Shown: positions 20,788-29,636 of the stretch, piece by piece
How positions within the stretch are numbered: position 1 is the first letter of the stretch
Layout: every line of letters begins with the position of its first letter
Origin: Paeniglutamicibacter kerguelensis
GTDB lineage: Bacteria; Actinomycetota; Actinomycetes; Actinomycetales; Micrococcaceae
Assembly (NCBI RefSeq): GCF_017876535.1
Contig: NZ_JAGIOF010000001.1
Span: 4,092,001 to 4,156,000, forward strand
Direction of reading: 5' to 3'
DNA length: 64,000 nucleotides
The notes under the pieces: generated by a model
What the model was told of the DNA's origin: nothing
What the model saw: the letters and a program-made list of their open reading frames with translations, nothing else
The model's database searches: none
Translations under genes and position numbers: made by a program

Positions 20788-22190
20788 TGCTTCGCCTCCT
20801 TAGTGAGTTTCTGTCGACGGGGTGCTTCCGTGGCGACCTCGGCGGTCGCGGAGAGGCCGGCTTGCATCGGGCGGCGCGAATTGTGGGAAATCAACAGCAA
20901 TATCGCGACGATGATCCAGTTCGCCAGCAGGGATGAACCGCCGGCAGCCATGAACGGGGTCGTCAGGCCCGTCAACGGGATGAGTCGGGTAACTCCGCCG
21001 ATGACCACAAAACATTGCAGCCCCAGGGTGAACGACAGCCCTGTGGCAAGCAGCTTGCCGAAGGCGTCACGTGAACCCAAGGCGGCGCGCATGCCGCGGC
21101 TGATCAGGATCAGGTACAGCAGCACAATTGCGGACAGGCCGATGAGCCCGAGCTCTTCGCCCAGGGCGGCCACGATCATGTCGCTGTTGGCCAGCGGGAC
21201 CAGATAAGGGCTGCCGTTTCCCAGGCCGGTGCCCAGCAAACCTCCGTCGCCCATGCCAAAGAGGCCTTCGACGATTTGTCTGCTGCCACCTTGTGCATAG
21301 TAGATGTCGGGGTCGAAGGCGTTGATCCAGCCGTCGATGCGACGGGTTACGTGCCCCATGGTGAAGTAGGCGAAGACTCCGCCGCCGGCAAGCATCAGCA
21401 TGCCGATGACAATCCAGCTCACTCGCGCCGTTGCAACGTAGATCATGACCATGAACAGGCCGAAGAGGAGGATCGATGACCCGAGGTCGCGCTGGACAAC
21501 CAGCACGCCGATGCTTACGAGCCAGGCAACGAGCATCGGGCCCAGGTCCCTGGCACGGGGCAGCTGCAGCGGGCCAATCTTCTTTCCGGCAAGCAGGATC
21601 AGTTCGCGGTTGGATGAAAGATACCCGGCAAAGAATATTGCAAGGGTGATCTTTGCCAGTTCGCCCGGCTGGAAGGAAAGGCTGCTTCCGATGCGCACCC
21701 AAATGCGCGCACCATTGATTGGTACGCCCAGCCCCGGAACCATCGGGAGTAGCAGCAGGACCACGGAGGCCGCCAGTGCTGTATAGGTGAATCGACGCAA
21801 GACGCGGTGGTCGCGGATAGCCCACAGAACGACCATGGCCACGACCATGGCGATTCCAGTCCAGAGGATTTGGCGATAGGCCTGGTCGTTGTCTCGTGAC
21901 ACCTTTGCCAGATCGATCCTGTGGATCATGGCCAAGCCGATGCCGTTCAGGGCCACCGTCACTGGAAGTATCACCGGGTCGGCATATTTTGCCCAAATCC
22001 GCAGGATGACATGGAAAACCAGCGCCAGGCCGGCCAGGAATAGCCCCTGGGTGATGAACTCCTGGCTCAAGCCGTTGTCGCTGTTGATGCCCACAAGGTA
22101 GTAGGCGGCCATTGCGACGGCCAAGGCAAGGAGCAGGAGCAAAAGCTCCATGTTGCGTCGTGGGATCGGCGCAGTCTCTAGCTCGCTCAC
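20784..22190 (-). CDS. rodA: SEDS-family peptidoglycan polymerase (RodA/FtsW)
   Basis: A 468-residue polytopic protein with about 12 membrane helices. SEDS signatures are GARIWVRIG...QPGELAKI, VVQRDLGSSILLF and GLTTPFMAAGGSSLLAN. It polymerises lipid II glycan strands and works with PbpA. The GTG start overlaps the pstP stop. The elongasome-type name RodA follows the conserved actinobacterial operon; FtsW is the alternative name used for the same family. Confidence 0.95.
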   Translation of the reverse strand: MSELETAPIPRRNMELLLLLLALAVAMAAYYLVGINSDNGLSQEFITQGLFLAGLALVFHVILRIWAKYADPVILPVTVALNGIGLAMIHRIDLAKVSRDNDQAYRQILWTGIAMVVAMVVLWAIRDHRVLRRFTYTALAASVVLLLLPMVPGLGVPINGARIWVRIGSSLSFQPGELAKITLAIFFAGYLSSNRELILLAGKKIGPLQLPRARDLGPMLVAWLVSIGVLVVQRDLGSSILLFGLFMVMIYVATARVSWIVIGMLMLAGGGVFAYFTMGHVTRRIDGWINAFDPDIYYAQGGSRQIVEGLFGMGDGGLLGTGLGNGSPYLVPLANSDMIVAALGEELGLIGLSAIVLLYLILISRGMRAALGSRDAFGKLLATGLSFTLGLQCFVVIGGVTRLIPLTGLTTPFMAAGGSSLLANWIIVAILLLISHNSRRPMQAGLSATAEVATEAPRRQKLTKEAKQ

Positions 22191-23605
22191 GGTCTGGTCT
22201 CCTGACAGTAAGTGGGCATCGGAGGCAATGCCGAGGGTGAGCCCGGGTTCTCCGGGACTACCACCGGGCAGTTCTGTTTAACGGTCACGGTCAACTCATT
22301 GACAATCATTTGGGCGTGGGCCAAATCCCGCGCCGGGAGAGAGGACTGGATCCGTTGGCGGGTGTATTCAGGCAATGCATCCAGAGGGATCTCGGTTACC
22401 GCATCCACGTGGGAAAGTTTGAGGGGACCCAAGTCTTGGGAAACGCCCTTGAAGATCGCAACCTTGCCATCATGGTTCCCCACGAAGTATTGGGTCTGGG
22501 TCCATAGATAGCCCCAGATGCACACGGCCGCCAGGATCAACGCCATGAGAGCCAGGAAGGTGGGAACCAGCCAGCGTCGCTGACGAGCCTCGCTCTGTTC
22601 GAAATCTTCGGGTGGATCCGTTGGCGCCCCGGGGCCCTTGTGGGTGAGGATCGCCGCGGCACGCTTTTCACCCGACCGCTGGGTCACCACCGGGATCTTG
22701 CCCGTTTCGGTGGCCAACTGCGCGGCTCCAACCAGCAGGTGGGGGCGCTTGGACATTTCGTGGCGAATAAGCGCGGCACCGGCCTCCAGGCCGCCTTCTG
22801 CGGCAATGGTGAGCTGGCCGGTGTCCGGGGCAGGTTCGGCGGCGGAGTCGTCGTGGTCTGCGGGTGGCAGGTCGAATTCGGGATCCGCTTCGACCACCTC
22901 AAAGACCACGATGGTGACATTGTCCGGGGATCCATGCGCCAGGGTGGTCTCCACCAAGTCGTTAGCGGTTTCCTCAAGGGAAGCCGTTCCGCGCATGATC
23001 CGCTCCGTAATGGAGTCCGGCACCACGGCGTTAAGACCGTCGGAACAAAGCATCCACCGTTCACCGGCTTCAACCGGATATTGATTGATGTCCAGTTCCG
23101 GGCTGGCATCCGAATCGCCAAGAACACGCAACAAGACGTTCTTGTGCGGGTGCATTTCTGCTTCCTCCGGGCGCAACCGGCCCTCGTCGACAAGCCGCTG
23201 GACAAACGTGTGATCGTGGCTGACCTGCTCAAAAACACCGTTTTTGAGCCTGTATGCACGGGAGTCACCAATATGTGCGAACTGCAGGACGTTGCCGGTC
23301 AGCAACATGGCTGTGACGGTGGTTCCCATGCCCGAAAGCTTTGGATTGGCATTGACCAGTTCATTGAGAACCAGGTTTGCAGCCTGGATCTCGTCGGGCA
23401 GCACAGTTTCGGCGTCCTGGGTATCGGGGACATCGAGGTGGACAAGATCAAGGACCGTCGAGGCGCTGGCCACGTCGCCGCCGACGTGCCCACCCATGCC
23501 GTCGGCAACAACGGCCAGGTATCGGCCGACATAGGCGGAGTCGTCATTCTTGGAGCGGACCTTGCCAACATCCGACCGCGCCGCAAATTTGAGCATCAAC
23601 GCCAT
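22187..23605 (-). CDS. pstP: PP2C-family serine/threonine phosphatase PstP
   Basis: A 472-residue membrane phosphatase that dephosphorylates PknA, PknB and their targets. The cytoplasmic PP2C domain has ADGMGGHVGGDVAS and MLCSDGLN for metal binding, HIGDSRAYRL, and GSPDNVTIVV. A linker, one membrane helix (FLALMALILAAVCIWGYL) and an extracytoplasmic domain follow. It starts 2 bp after fhaB. Confidence 0.96.
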   Translation of the reverse strand: MALMLKFAARSDVGKVRSKNDDSAYVGRYLAVVADGMGGHVGGDVASASTVLDLVHLDVPDTQDAETVLPDEIQAANLVLNELVNANPKLSGMGTTVTAMLLTGNVLQFAHIGDSRAYRLKNGVFEQVSHDHTFVQRLVDEGRLRPEEAEMHPHKNVLLRVLGDSDASPELDINQYPVEAGERWMLCSDGLNAVVPDSITERIMRGTASLEETANDLVETTLAHGSPDNVTIVVFEVVEADPEFDLPPADHDDSAAEPAPDTGQLTIAAEGGLEAGAALIRHEMSKRPHLLVGAAQLATETGKIPVVTQRSGEKRAAAILTHKGPGAPTDPPEDFEQSEARQRRWLVPTFLALMALILAAVCIWGYLWTQTQYFVGNHDGKVAIFKGVSQDLGPLKLSHVDAVTEIPLDALPEYTRQRIQSSLPARDLAHAQMIVNELTVTVKQNCPVVVPENPGSPSALPPMPTYCQETRP

Positions 23606-23607
23606 GG

Positions 23608-24090
23608 CTACGGCCTCAGCTCCATAACCGTTTTACCGATCCGGATCTTCTGGCCAAGTTCAACAGGCTGTGCGCGTGTGAGCTGCACATCGCCAAGGAA
23701 GGTTCCGTTGGTGGAGCCCAGGTCCTCGATAAACCACCGGGTTCCCTGCGGGAAAAGCCGGGCATGTCGCCCGGAGGCGTAGTCGTCTTCGAGGACGATG
23801 GTCGCTTCCTGGGCGCGTCCCAGCAGGATGGGGCTGGCCGTGAGCTGGTGCTGCAGCCCGGTTAGAGGTCCTTCCAGGATCACCAGCGTTGTTGCCTGCT
23901 GCTTAGCCGGGGCCTCTGGTGCGGGGGACAGGGCCGGATTCTTTCGAATTTCACGCGCTGTCGGCGCGCCGGTGCGGGCCTTGCTGCCAATGGCAAGATC
24001 CCGGCGCAGCGCCCCCACGATGCTGAGGATCAGGAGCCATAGCAGGATGAGGAACCCGAGCCGCAGGACGGTGAATACGAGATCATTCAC
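23608..24090 (-). CDS. fhaB: FHA-domain protein FhaB (FipA), membrane-anchored
   Basis: A 160-residue protein with an N-terminal hydrophobic helix (LGFLILLWLLILSIVGAL) and a C-terminal FHA domain. The FHA phosphothreonine-binding residues are visible in LLGRAQEA, SGRHARL and DLGSTNGTFL. In Actinobacteria it links the kinases to septal assembly. The GTG start overlaps fhaA by 4 nt. Confidence 0.94.
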   Translation of the reverse strand: MNDLVFTVLRLGFLILLWLLILSIVGALRRDLAIGSKARTGAPTAREIRKNPALSPAPEAPAKQQATTLVILEGPLTGLQHQLTASPILLGRAQEATIVLEDDYASGRHARLFPQGTRWFIEDLGSTNGTFLGDVQLTRAQPVELGQKIRIGKTVMELRP

Positions 24091-24833
24091 GCGCGACCTC
24101 CTTGCGATTGAGGTAGGAGTCTAAAGATGATGCGGGTCTGTCCCATGGAGATGTTTGAGCCGTCAAACAGTTCCGTCTCGCCGACGACGCGTTGGCCGTT
24201 GACGAAACTTCCATTGGTGGAGCCCATGTCGACGGCCCACGTGGTGTTCCCGCGTTGTTCGATTTTCAGGTGCTTGCGGGAAACGCCTGGATCGTCGATG
24301 GGAATGTCGGTTTCGGCGGATCGCCCCAGAACAATGCTCGCGTGGTTCAGCGCGTAGCGCTGTCCCGCGATGTCGAGAACGGGCTGCACCGGGGCCGGAC
24401 CGCGAGGGGGTGCTTGAGGGGCAGGGGGTGCCGGCGGAGCCTGGCGGACTTCTCGTTTGCCTGGCTCCGAAATGGTTGCGTCGATTTCAAAGACGCCGCT
24501 CCTGAGTTCAAAGTCCTTTCGGAAATTGACCTCGATGGCCCCTTGGAGGGTGTAACCCTGGCTCTTTGCGTGTTCCATGGCTATGGAGCACAACTCCTGC
24601 GCAAGGGGCGCGCCCCATTCGCGGGCCTTTGCAAAATCCGGGTCGGACAAGCGAACCGTGAAGTGGTTTGGCGCCAGCGTGCGACCCTGCGAGATTGTCA
24701 GCGATTTGGCATCCATGGAGTTCCGCAACCGGGATGCAATCTCAACCGGTTTCACTTCCGAGCCGCTAGAGCCACGGAAGACGCTAGTGACAAGCTTCTC
24801 TAGTCCGCGTTCAACATTGTCGATCAGACCCAT
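24087..24833 (-). CDS. fhaA: FHA-domain protein FhaA with DUF3662 domain
   Basis: A 248-residue protein. Residues 1-125 are the DUF3662 domain (GLIDNVERGLEKLV, VEIASRLRNSMD), then a Pro/Ala linker, then a C-terminal FHA domain (LGRSAETDI, SRKHLKI, MGSTNGSFVNG). FhaA is a PknB substrate that binds MviN/MurJ-type partners. It is the first gene of the seven-gene kinase operon. AAGGGAG precedes its ATG. The 283 bp upstream carry the operon promoter and hold no gene that I can see. Confidence 0.95.
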   Translation of the reverse strand: MGLIDNVERGLEKLVTSVFRGSSGSEVKPVEIASRLRNSMDAKSLTISQGRTLAPNHFTVRLSDPDFAKAREWGAPLAQELCSIAMEHAKSQGYTLQGAIEVNFRKDFELRSGVFEIDATISEPGKREVRQAPPAPPAPQAPPRGPAPVQPVLDIAGQRYALNHASIVLGRSAETDIPIDDPGVSRKHLKIEQRGNTTWAVDMGSTNGSFVNGQRVVGETELFDGSNISMGQTRIIFRLLPQSQGGRA

Positions 24834-25116
24834 CGCTTCGCTCCCTTCCTTGGTTCCATTCGCGTTGTGTGCGCCATTTTTGGCAACTCTGTGCAGAGCG
24901 TGGATGCTCTACGCCATCTTCGATACTACTGGTCTTGCCTTTGAGTGGGGTGTAATGTGGCCAAAATTGCCCCCTGCTATGCAACGAATAACACCGCAGC
25001 AAGGTTGCCGGATTGTGCTCCTGATCACAAAGACGTTCTCGATTAGTACTTTCTGGCGAATCGTGTATATGATTGATCTCGCTGTTGAAGTCAATGACTA
25101 AGACAGGTTGAGATAT

Positions 25117-25200
<84 letters not shown>

Positions 25201-25208
25201 CATATGAG

Positions 25209-25242
25209 AAAAGATCCTCGGTTTTCGAACCGGGGATCTTTT
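25209..25242 (+). terminator. Terminator after tRNA-Leu
   Basis: AAAAGATCC (25209-25217) pairs with GGATCTTTT (25234-25242). An inner CGGTT/AACCG stem is capped by a TTCG tetraloop. The descending arm ends in a T run. Confidence 0.88.
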
Positions 25243-25426
25243 CGTTGTGCCCCCGACCCGCGGATTGCCCGACGGCTGATCAGCGCCCTACGCCGAACAG
25301 GCAAGCTCGATCCCCTACGCGGCAATTCGGCGGTTTGTCGGCAGGGGTGAACCCTTGGATGCATAGACTGGGTGTGTTCAAGCTTCTTAACGTGCAGACG
25401 TACAAGTAGGACAGGGGTAATCGACT

Positions 25427-26125
25427 ATGGCGTCAAAGACACCGCACCAGAACGTTTCCTTTCCCTCCCAGGGTCAAATGGCCCATGGCTACCTTGCAAT
25501 ACCGACAGGCGGCAAGGGTCCTGGAATCATCGTGATCCAGGAATGGTGGGGACTGACCGACCATATCCGTGACGTGGCAGATCGATTGGCCGCCGAAGGC
25601 TTCGTTGCGCTTGCGCCGGATCTCATGGGTGGTTGGATCACCCACGACGGTGCCGAGGCCGCCCAGATGATGAGCGAACTTCCCGCCGAAGCCGGTGCCC
25701 AACTGCTGGCCGGCGCCGTCGACTACCTGCAATCGCTTGATGCCGTTACCAGCGAGAAGGTTGGAACCATCGGGTTCTGCATGGGCGGGGGATTCGTTCT
25801 GGCCTTGGCGGCGCAACAAGGCGAAAAGATTGCCGCGGCCGTTCCGTTCTACGGCGTTGGCCAGGCCGTGCCGCATAGCTACACCGGCGTTCGCGCAAGG
25901 ATCCAGGGCCACTATGCCGAGGCTGACGGCTTCTACCCGGTCGAAAAGGCCCGGGCCCAGGAACAGCAGATCCGTGAAGAATCGGGTGCCGACGTCACGT
26001 TCTACTACTATGACGCGCCGCATGCATTCCACAACGACGAGAACCCCGTGGGCAACTACCGACCCGAACAGGCGCGCCTGGCGTGGAGTCGGGCCGTGGA
26101 TTTCCTCAAGCAAAATGTCTCGTAA
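25427..26125 (+). CDS. Dienelactone hydrolase family protein
   Basis: A 232-residue alpha/beta hydrolase of the DLH family. The Cys nucleophile lies in GFCMGGGF, with the partner Glu in IQEWWGL, an Asp in HYAEADGF and the His in DAPHAFHND. Family enzymes hydrolyse dienelactone to maleylacetate in aromatic catabolism, but many paralogues act on other esters and no ring-cleavage genes are nearby. AGGGG lies upstream of the ATG. Confidence 0.92.
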   Translation: MASKTPHQNVSFPSQGQMAHGYLAIPTGGKGPGIIVIQEWWGLTDHIRDVADRLAAEGFVALAPDLMGGWITHDGAEAAQMMSELPAEAGAQLLAGAVDYLQSLDAVTSEKVGTIGFCMGGGFVLALAAQQGEKIAAAVPFYGVGQAVPHSYTGVRARIQGHYAEADGFYPVEKARAQEQQIREESGADVTFYYYDAPHAFHNDENPVGNYRPEQARLAWSRAVDFLKQNVS

Positions 26126-26189
26126 CCAGATTTACCCATCACACACCCCTGCCGCCACAAGCGGCAAGAAATACAAGGAGCGTTAGAAC

Positions 26190-26621
26190 ATGGCAGAAAC
26201 AATTATTGTTGGCGTAGACGGCAGCGAAACCGCACAGCGTGCGGCTGAGCGTGCAGCCCGCATCGCGGTCAACATGGATGCCGAGCTGGTCGTGGTGACT
26301 GCGCATGCCTCCGACAACACCGAGGTCGTCAAGATCGGCACAGACACCTGGATCCTGGATGATGCCGAGCAGGCCGAAAAGCTTGCCGAACAGTGCGCCG
26401 CAAGCCTGCGCGTCACGGAGCCGACCGCCAAGGTCAGCGCCACCGCAGCTCACGGAAAGCCGCAGGAAGTCCTGGTTGCGGAGGCGGAACGCCTCGACGC
26501 CACGTTGATCGTGGTCGGAAACGTGGGCATGAAGGGTCTGGGTCGGGTCCTTGGCTCCGTGGCCACCTCAGTGGCACACGCAGCCCCGTGCGATGTCTAC
26601 ATCGTCAAGACCGTGAAGTAG
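26190..26621 (+). CDS. Universal stress protein (UspA family)
   Basis: A 143-residue single Usp domain. It begins TIIVGVDGSETAQRA and ends with the ATP-binding loop GNVGMKGLGRVLGSVATSVAH, a GxxGxxxxxxGS pattern, then CDVYIVKT. It is probably a nucleotide-binding stress protein. It is 64 bp from the DLH gene on the same strand, with AAGGAG before the ATG. Confidence 0.93.
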   Translation: MAETIIVGVDGSETAQRAAERAARIAVNMDAELVVVTAHASDNTEVVKIGTDTWILDDAEQAEKLAEQCAASLRVTEPTAKVSATAAHGKPQEVLVAEAERLDATLIVVGNVGMKGLGRVLGSVATSVAHAAPCDVYIVKTVK

Positions 26622-26645
26622 ACATCGCCCTCAAATGATGTGTGA

Positions 26646-27032
26646 CTAGCTGCGGTCGCCCTTGGCGGCCGCAGCGTCGCGCACACGCTTTTCTTCGGCG
26701 CGGACCGCGGCCAGCGATGCACGTTCCTGCTGCAGCCATTCTGGACGATCCGCCAGCAGGGCCTCGATCTCGGCTGTGGTCAGCGCCTCGGTGATTTCGG
26801 CGCGGGCCAATCCGGAGATTGATACGTTGAGCTTGTGGGCAACAACCGGGCGCGGGTGCGGGCCGTTGGCGCGCAATTCTTCCAACCAGGCCGGTGGATT
26901 TTCAAGCAGCTCGTTGTATTGAGCCCGGGTGACTGAGCCCTCCTGGAACTCGGCCGGAGCTGCGGGCAGGTAGATGCCCAATTTCTTTGCGGCAGTTGCC
27001 GGCTTCATGCTCTGTGGGGTTTTCTCACTCAT
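26646..27032 (-). CDS. DUF5997 family protein with an HTH-like segment
   Basis: A 128-residue, largely helical protein matching the actinobacterial DUF5997 family. Residues 14-55 (AAKKLGIYLP ... SVTRAQYNELLENPPAWLEEL) are followed at 60-82 by RPVVAHKLNVSISGLARAEI, which reads like a helix-turn-helix, and then by a charged C-terminal helix. It is divergent from an HTH-less LysR effector-domain gene, with only 29 bp between start codons. The family has no proven function. DNA binding is my inference from the HTH-like stretch and the palindrome between the genes. Confidence 0.8.
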   Translation of the reverse strand: MSEKTPQSMKPATAAKKLGIYLPAAPAEFQEGSVTRAQYNELLENPPAWLEELRANGPHPRPVVAHKLNVSISGLARAEITEALTTAEIEALLADRPEWLQQERASLAAVRAEEKRVRDAAAAKGDRS

Positions 27033-27034
27033 AT

Positions 27035-27059
27035 CCCCAAGCGTACCGGTACGCTGGGG
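27035..27059. promoter_or_regulatory. Palindromic operator candidate between divergent starts
   Basis: The 29 bp between the DUF5997 start and the LysR-domain start contain a 16-bp perfect palindrome, AGCGTACCGGTACGCT (27040-27055). It is flanked by CCCCA and GGGG, giving a 25-bp near-palindrome. There is almost no room for separate promoters, so a bound protein would affect both genes. Confidence 0.65.
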
Positions 27060-27061
27060 TA

Positions 27062-27826
27062 GTGGTAGGACTAAAAATCGCCTATGTACCGGGGGTCACC
27101 CCCGGCAAATGGCTGACGCGCTGGAACGAACGATATCCCCAAAACCCTCTAACGGCTCTCCGTTATGACGGGGAAGACATCCTGGGGAGGCTCGGCAGCC
27201 AGGAATCAGACGCCGTCTTCGTCAGGTTCAAGACGGGGGAATCCCCCAAGACCCCCAAGATCCACGTGATCCCGCTCTACGACGAGCAGCCCGTGGTGTG
27301 CGCGGCCAAGGACCACGACCTGGAGCTCTACGATGAGCCGGTTGCGCTGGCTGACCTGGCCGACCAGCCCTTCCTCGACCTTGCGGACTACCCCGAAGAA
27401 ATCGGTGGAACCGCAATGGCAATGGAGGTCTGTTCCTCGGGTGCCGGCCTGCTCGTTCTGCCCCTCAGCGTAGCCCGGCTGCACCACCGTAAAGACGTAA
27501 TCCATAAGGAGCTTTCCGACGTTCCGACAACGAGCATTGGCATCGCCTGGACGGCCCCTGTGGGGGACGAGCCGGAGAACCCCGTGATCGAGGAATTCAT
27601 CGGAGTTGTTCGCGGACGTGGAGCCAATTCCTCCCGCCAGGCCTCGGTGGCCCAAAAGCAGCAGGAAGAAGCGGAAGTTGCGCGCAAGCGCCGTCAATCT
27701 TCGCAATCCGAACAAGCCAAGGCGTCCAAGAAAGCCGAAGCCAAGAAGAAGTCTGCAGCCCGGACCGGCCGGAAGCCCGGCGCGAAGCGCGGCGGAAAGC
27801 CTGCGGGCCGCGGTGGCAAACGCTAG
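27062..27826 (+). CDS. LysR-type effector-binding domain protein lacking an HTH, with basic tail
   Basis: A protein of about 254 residues starting at GTG 27062; no good RBS is visible, so a leaderless transcript is possible. Residues 1-180 resemble the periplasmic-binding-like effector domain of LysR regulators (LKIAYVPGVTPGKWLTRW, VIPLYDEQPVVCAAKDH, GAGLLVLPLSVARL). The winged HTH that should precede it is absent, because the ORF starts at the first strand of the effector domain. Residues 185-254 are a Lys/Ala/Arg-rich tail (KKAEAKKKSAARTGRKPG) ending GGKPAGRGGKR, which could bind nucleic acid. It is paired with DUF5997. Confidence 0.85.
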   Translation: MVGLKIAYVPGVTPGKWLTRWNERYPQNPLTALRYDGEDILGRLGSQESDAVFVRFKTGESPKTPKIHVIPLYDEQPVVCAAKDHDLELYDEPVALADLADQPFLDLADYPEEIGGTAMAMEVCSSGAGLLVLPLSVARLHHRKDVIHKELSDVPTTSIGIAWTAPVGDEPENPVIEEFIGVVRGRGANSSRQASVAQKQQEEAEVARKRRQSSQSEQAKASKKAEAKKKSAARTGRKPGAKRGGKPAGRGGKR

Positions 27827-27948
27827 CGGACATTTGTCGGTTCCGGCCCCGGTGCGGGTTAGCAGCGATTAACACGCCGGGGAGGAATCCGTGCGTGCAC
27901 CCCACTCGTGAGACGCTGGGATGAGATACCAATCACTAGGGAGTGTAC

Positions 27949-28758
27949 GTGGACTTCGGAACCTATAAGACCCTGCTCGTTGAAAAGCGCGGCAACGCGT
28001 TGTTGGTGACCATCAACCAGCCCGAGTCGCTCAATGCCTTGGCTGCGGCTGTCGTCGAGGACCTGCACGCGCTTACGGGCGTACTGGGCGGGATCGGGCG
28101 CGATGCCCAGTGGCCGGTGCGCGGCGTGATCATCACCGGTGCCGGCGAGAAGTCGTTCGTGGCCGGCGCAAACATCCTGGAAATGAACTCCATGGATTCC
28201 GCCGCCGCAGCGGCCTATGGACGCCGCATGCACGAGGTGACCCTGCGCCTTGAAGCGCTGCCGGTGCCCGTCATCGCCGCCGTCAACGGCTTTGCGCTCG
28301 GCGGAGGCTGCGAGCTGGCGATGGCCTGCGACTTCCTTTACGCCTCGGCCAATGCAAGCTTCGGCCAGCCCGAGGTGAACCTTGGCCTGGTTCCCGGCTT
28401 CGGCGGCTCGGTACGGTTGCAGCAGCGCGTGGGCATCGGCATGGCCCGCGAATTGATCTTCACCGGCCGCCGCATCAAGTCCGCCGAGGCGTTGCGAATC
28501 GGCCTGGTCAACCAGGTCTTTGAGGACGTCGAATCGCTCCTGGCCGGAGCGAAGAACACCATCGAGGAAATCGCCGCAAAGGCCCCCACTGCCGTGTCCA
28601 ACGCAAAGGACGCAATCAACGAGATTGCCGGCCTGAACGTCGCCGACGGGCTGGAGGCCGAGGTCCGTTCCTTCATGAAGGCGTTCGAGACCGCCGATTC
28701 GGTGGAAGGGCGCGCGGCATTCGTTGCCAAGCGGGCCCCGGAGTTCCCGGGGCGCTAG
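27949..28758 (+). CDS. Enoyl-CoA hydratase/isomerase family protein
   Basis: A 269-residue crotonase-fold protein. The oxyanion-hole motifs are GAGEKSFVAGANILEM and NGFALGGGCELAMACD, and the catalytic-region stretch is FGQPEVNLGLVPGFGGSVRLQQRVG, with Glu residues where true hydratases have them. It likely hydrates enoyl-CoA in fatty-acid beta-oxidation. I prefer the GTG at 27949 because AGGGAG is well spaced from it; the GTG at 27943 lies on top of that site. It overlaps the following hydrolase gene. Confidence 0.92.
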   Translation: MDFGTYKTLLVEKRGNALLVTINQPESLNALAAAVVEDLHALTGVLGGIGRDAQWPVRGVIITGAGEKSFVAGANILEMNSMDSAAAAAYGRRMHEVTLRLEALPVPVIAAVNGFALGGGCELAMACDFLYASANASFGQPEVNLGLVPGFGGSVRLQQRVGIGMARELIFTGRRIKSAEALRIGLVNQVFEDVESLLAGAKNTIEEIAAKAPTAVSNAKDAINEIAGLNVADGLEAEVRSFMKAFETADSVEGRAAFVAKRAPEFPGR

Positions 28759-29561
28759 TGGAACCCGAATACACCCCGCAACGCTTCAACTACGGGGAAC
28801 ACCCAAGCCAGTACGCCGAACTATGGGTTCCCGACGTTCGGACCCATGCCGCAATTTCGATCATCATCCACGGCGGCTTCTGGCGCCAGGCCTACGGTGC
28901 GGAATACGGCCGCCCCTTGGCCCGTGATCTGCGCGATCGTGGCTATGTGGTGTGGAACCTTGAATACCGGCGCACCAATGGCGGCGGTGGGGGATGGCCC
29001 GAAACCTTCCGCGACATTGCCGCGGGGTTGGATGGACTGGGAACAGCGATTGAGGCATCGGGCCTCGAGCCCGGGCCGCGGGTGGGCATCGGACACTCCG
29101 CCGGCGGCCACCTGGCGCTGTGGGCCGCGGGCCGGCATCTGCTGCCCGCCGAAGCTCCGGGCGCGCTTCCGGACACCCTGCGGTGCCTCGACGCCGTGAT
29201 CTCCCAGGCAGGGGTATTGGATCTCTCCTTGGCAGAATCCCTGGCCTTAAGCGACCACGCGGCGCGGCTCCTGATGCGGTGCACCCCGGGGGATGATCCC
29301 GAGCGCTGGAAGTGGGCGGACCCGGCGAACCGCATTCCACCGGGCATCCCGCTGCTGATGCTGCATGGCACCACGGACGTGGATGTCCCCGTGGAATTGG
29401 GCAGGTCCTTTGCCCGGCGGGCCATGGCTGCAGGGGGTCCCGTGGACTACCGTGAATTCGAGGGAGACCACTACGGGCTCATCACCCCCGGCGACGAAGC
29501 CTGGGAAATGTGCGTCGAGGGCCTTGGCGCACTCGAGGCCGGCGGGCTCGGCGGCGAGTAG
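28758..29561 (+). CDS. Alpha/beta hydrolase (esterase / kynurenine-formamidase-like)
   Basis: A 267-residue hydrolase. It has an HGG-type oxyanion motif (IIIHGGFWRQ), the nucleophile elbow GHSAGGHLALW, an acid in GTTDVDVPVEL, and the His in FEGDHYGLI. This layout fits the HSL/kynurenine-formamidase-like group. No tryptophan-catabolic partner is nearby, so the substrate is open. The GTG start overlaps the TAG of the enoyl-CoA hydratase gene. Confidence 0.87.
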   Translation: MEPEYTPQRFNYGEHPSQYAELWVPDVRTHAAISIIIHGGFWRQAYGAEYGRPLARDLRDRGYVVWNLEYRRTNGGGGGWPETFRDIAAGLDGLGTAIEASGLEPGPRVGIGHSAGGHLALWAAGRHLLPAEAPGALPDTLRCLDAVISQAGVLDLSLAESLALSDHAARLLMRCTPGDDPERWKWADPANRIPPGIPLLMLHGTTDVDVPVELGRSFARRAMAAGGPVDYREFEGDHYGLITPGDEAWEMCVEGLGALEAGGLGGE

Positions 29562-29636
29562 TCTCACAAGAACCCCTGTGCACGGGTGCTTGAACGGTAT
29601 ATTGAAGGCTCAAAACAAATCGGTGAGGAGAAGGAT

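Noticed and set aside
25427..29561. Aromatic-degradation cluster suggested by dienelactone hydrolase, enoyl-CoA hydratase and a formamidase-like hydrolase.
   Set aside because: No ring-hydroxylating, ring-cleaving or CoA-ligase genes are present, and the genes are not in one operon.
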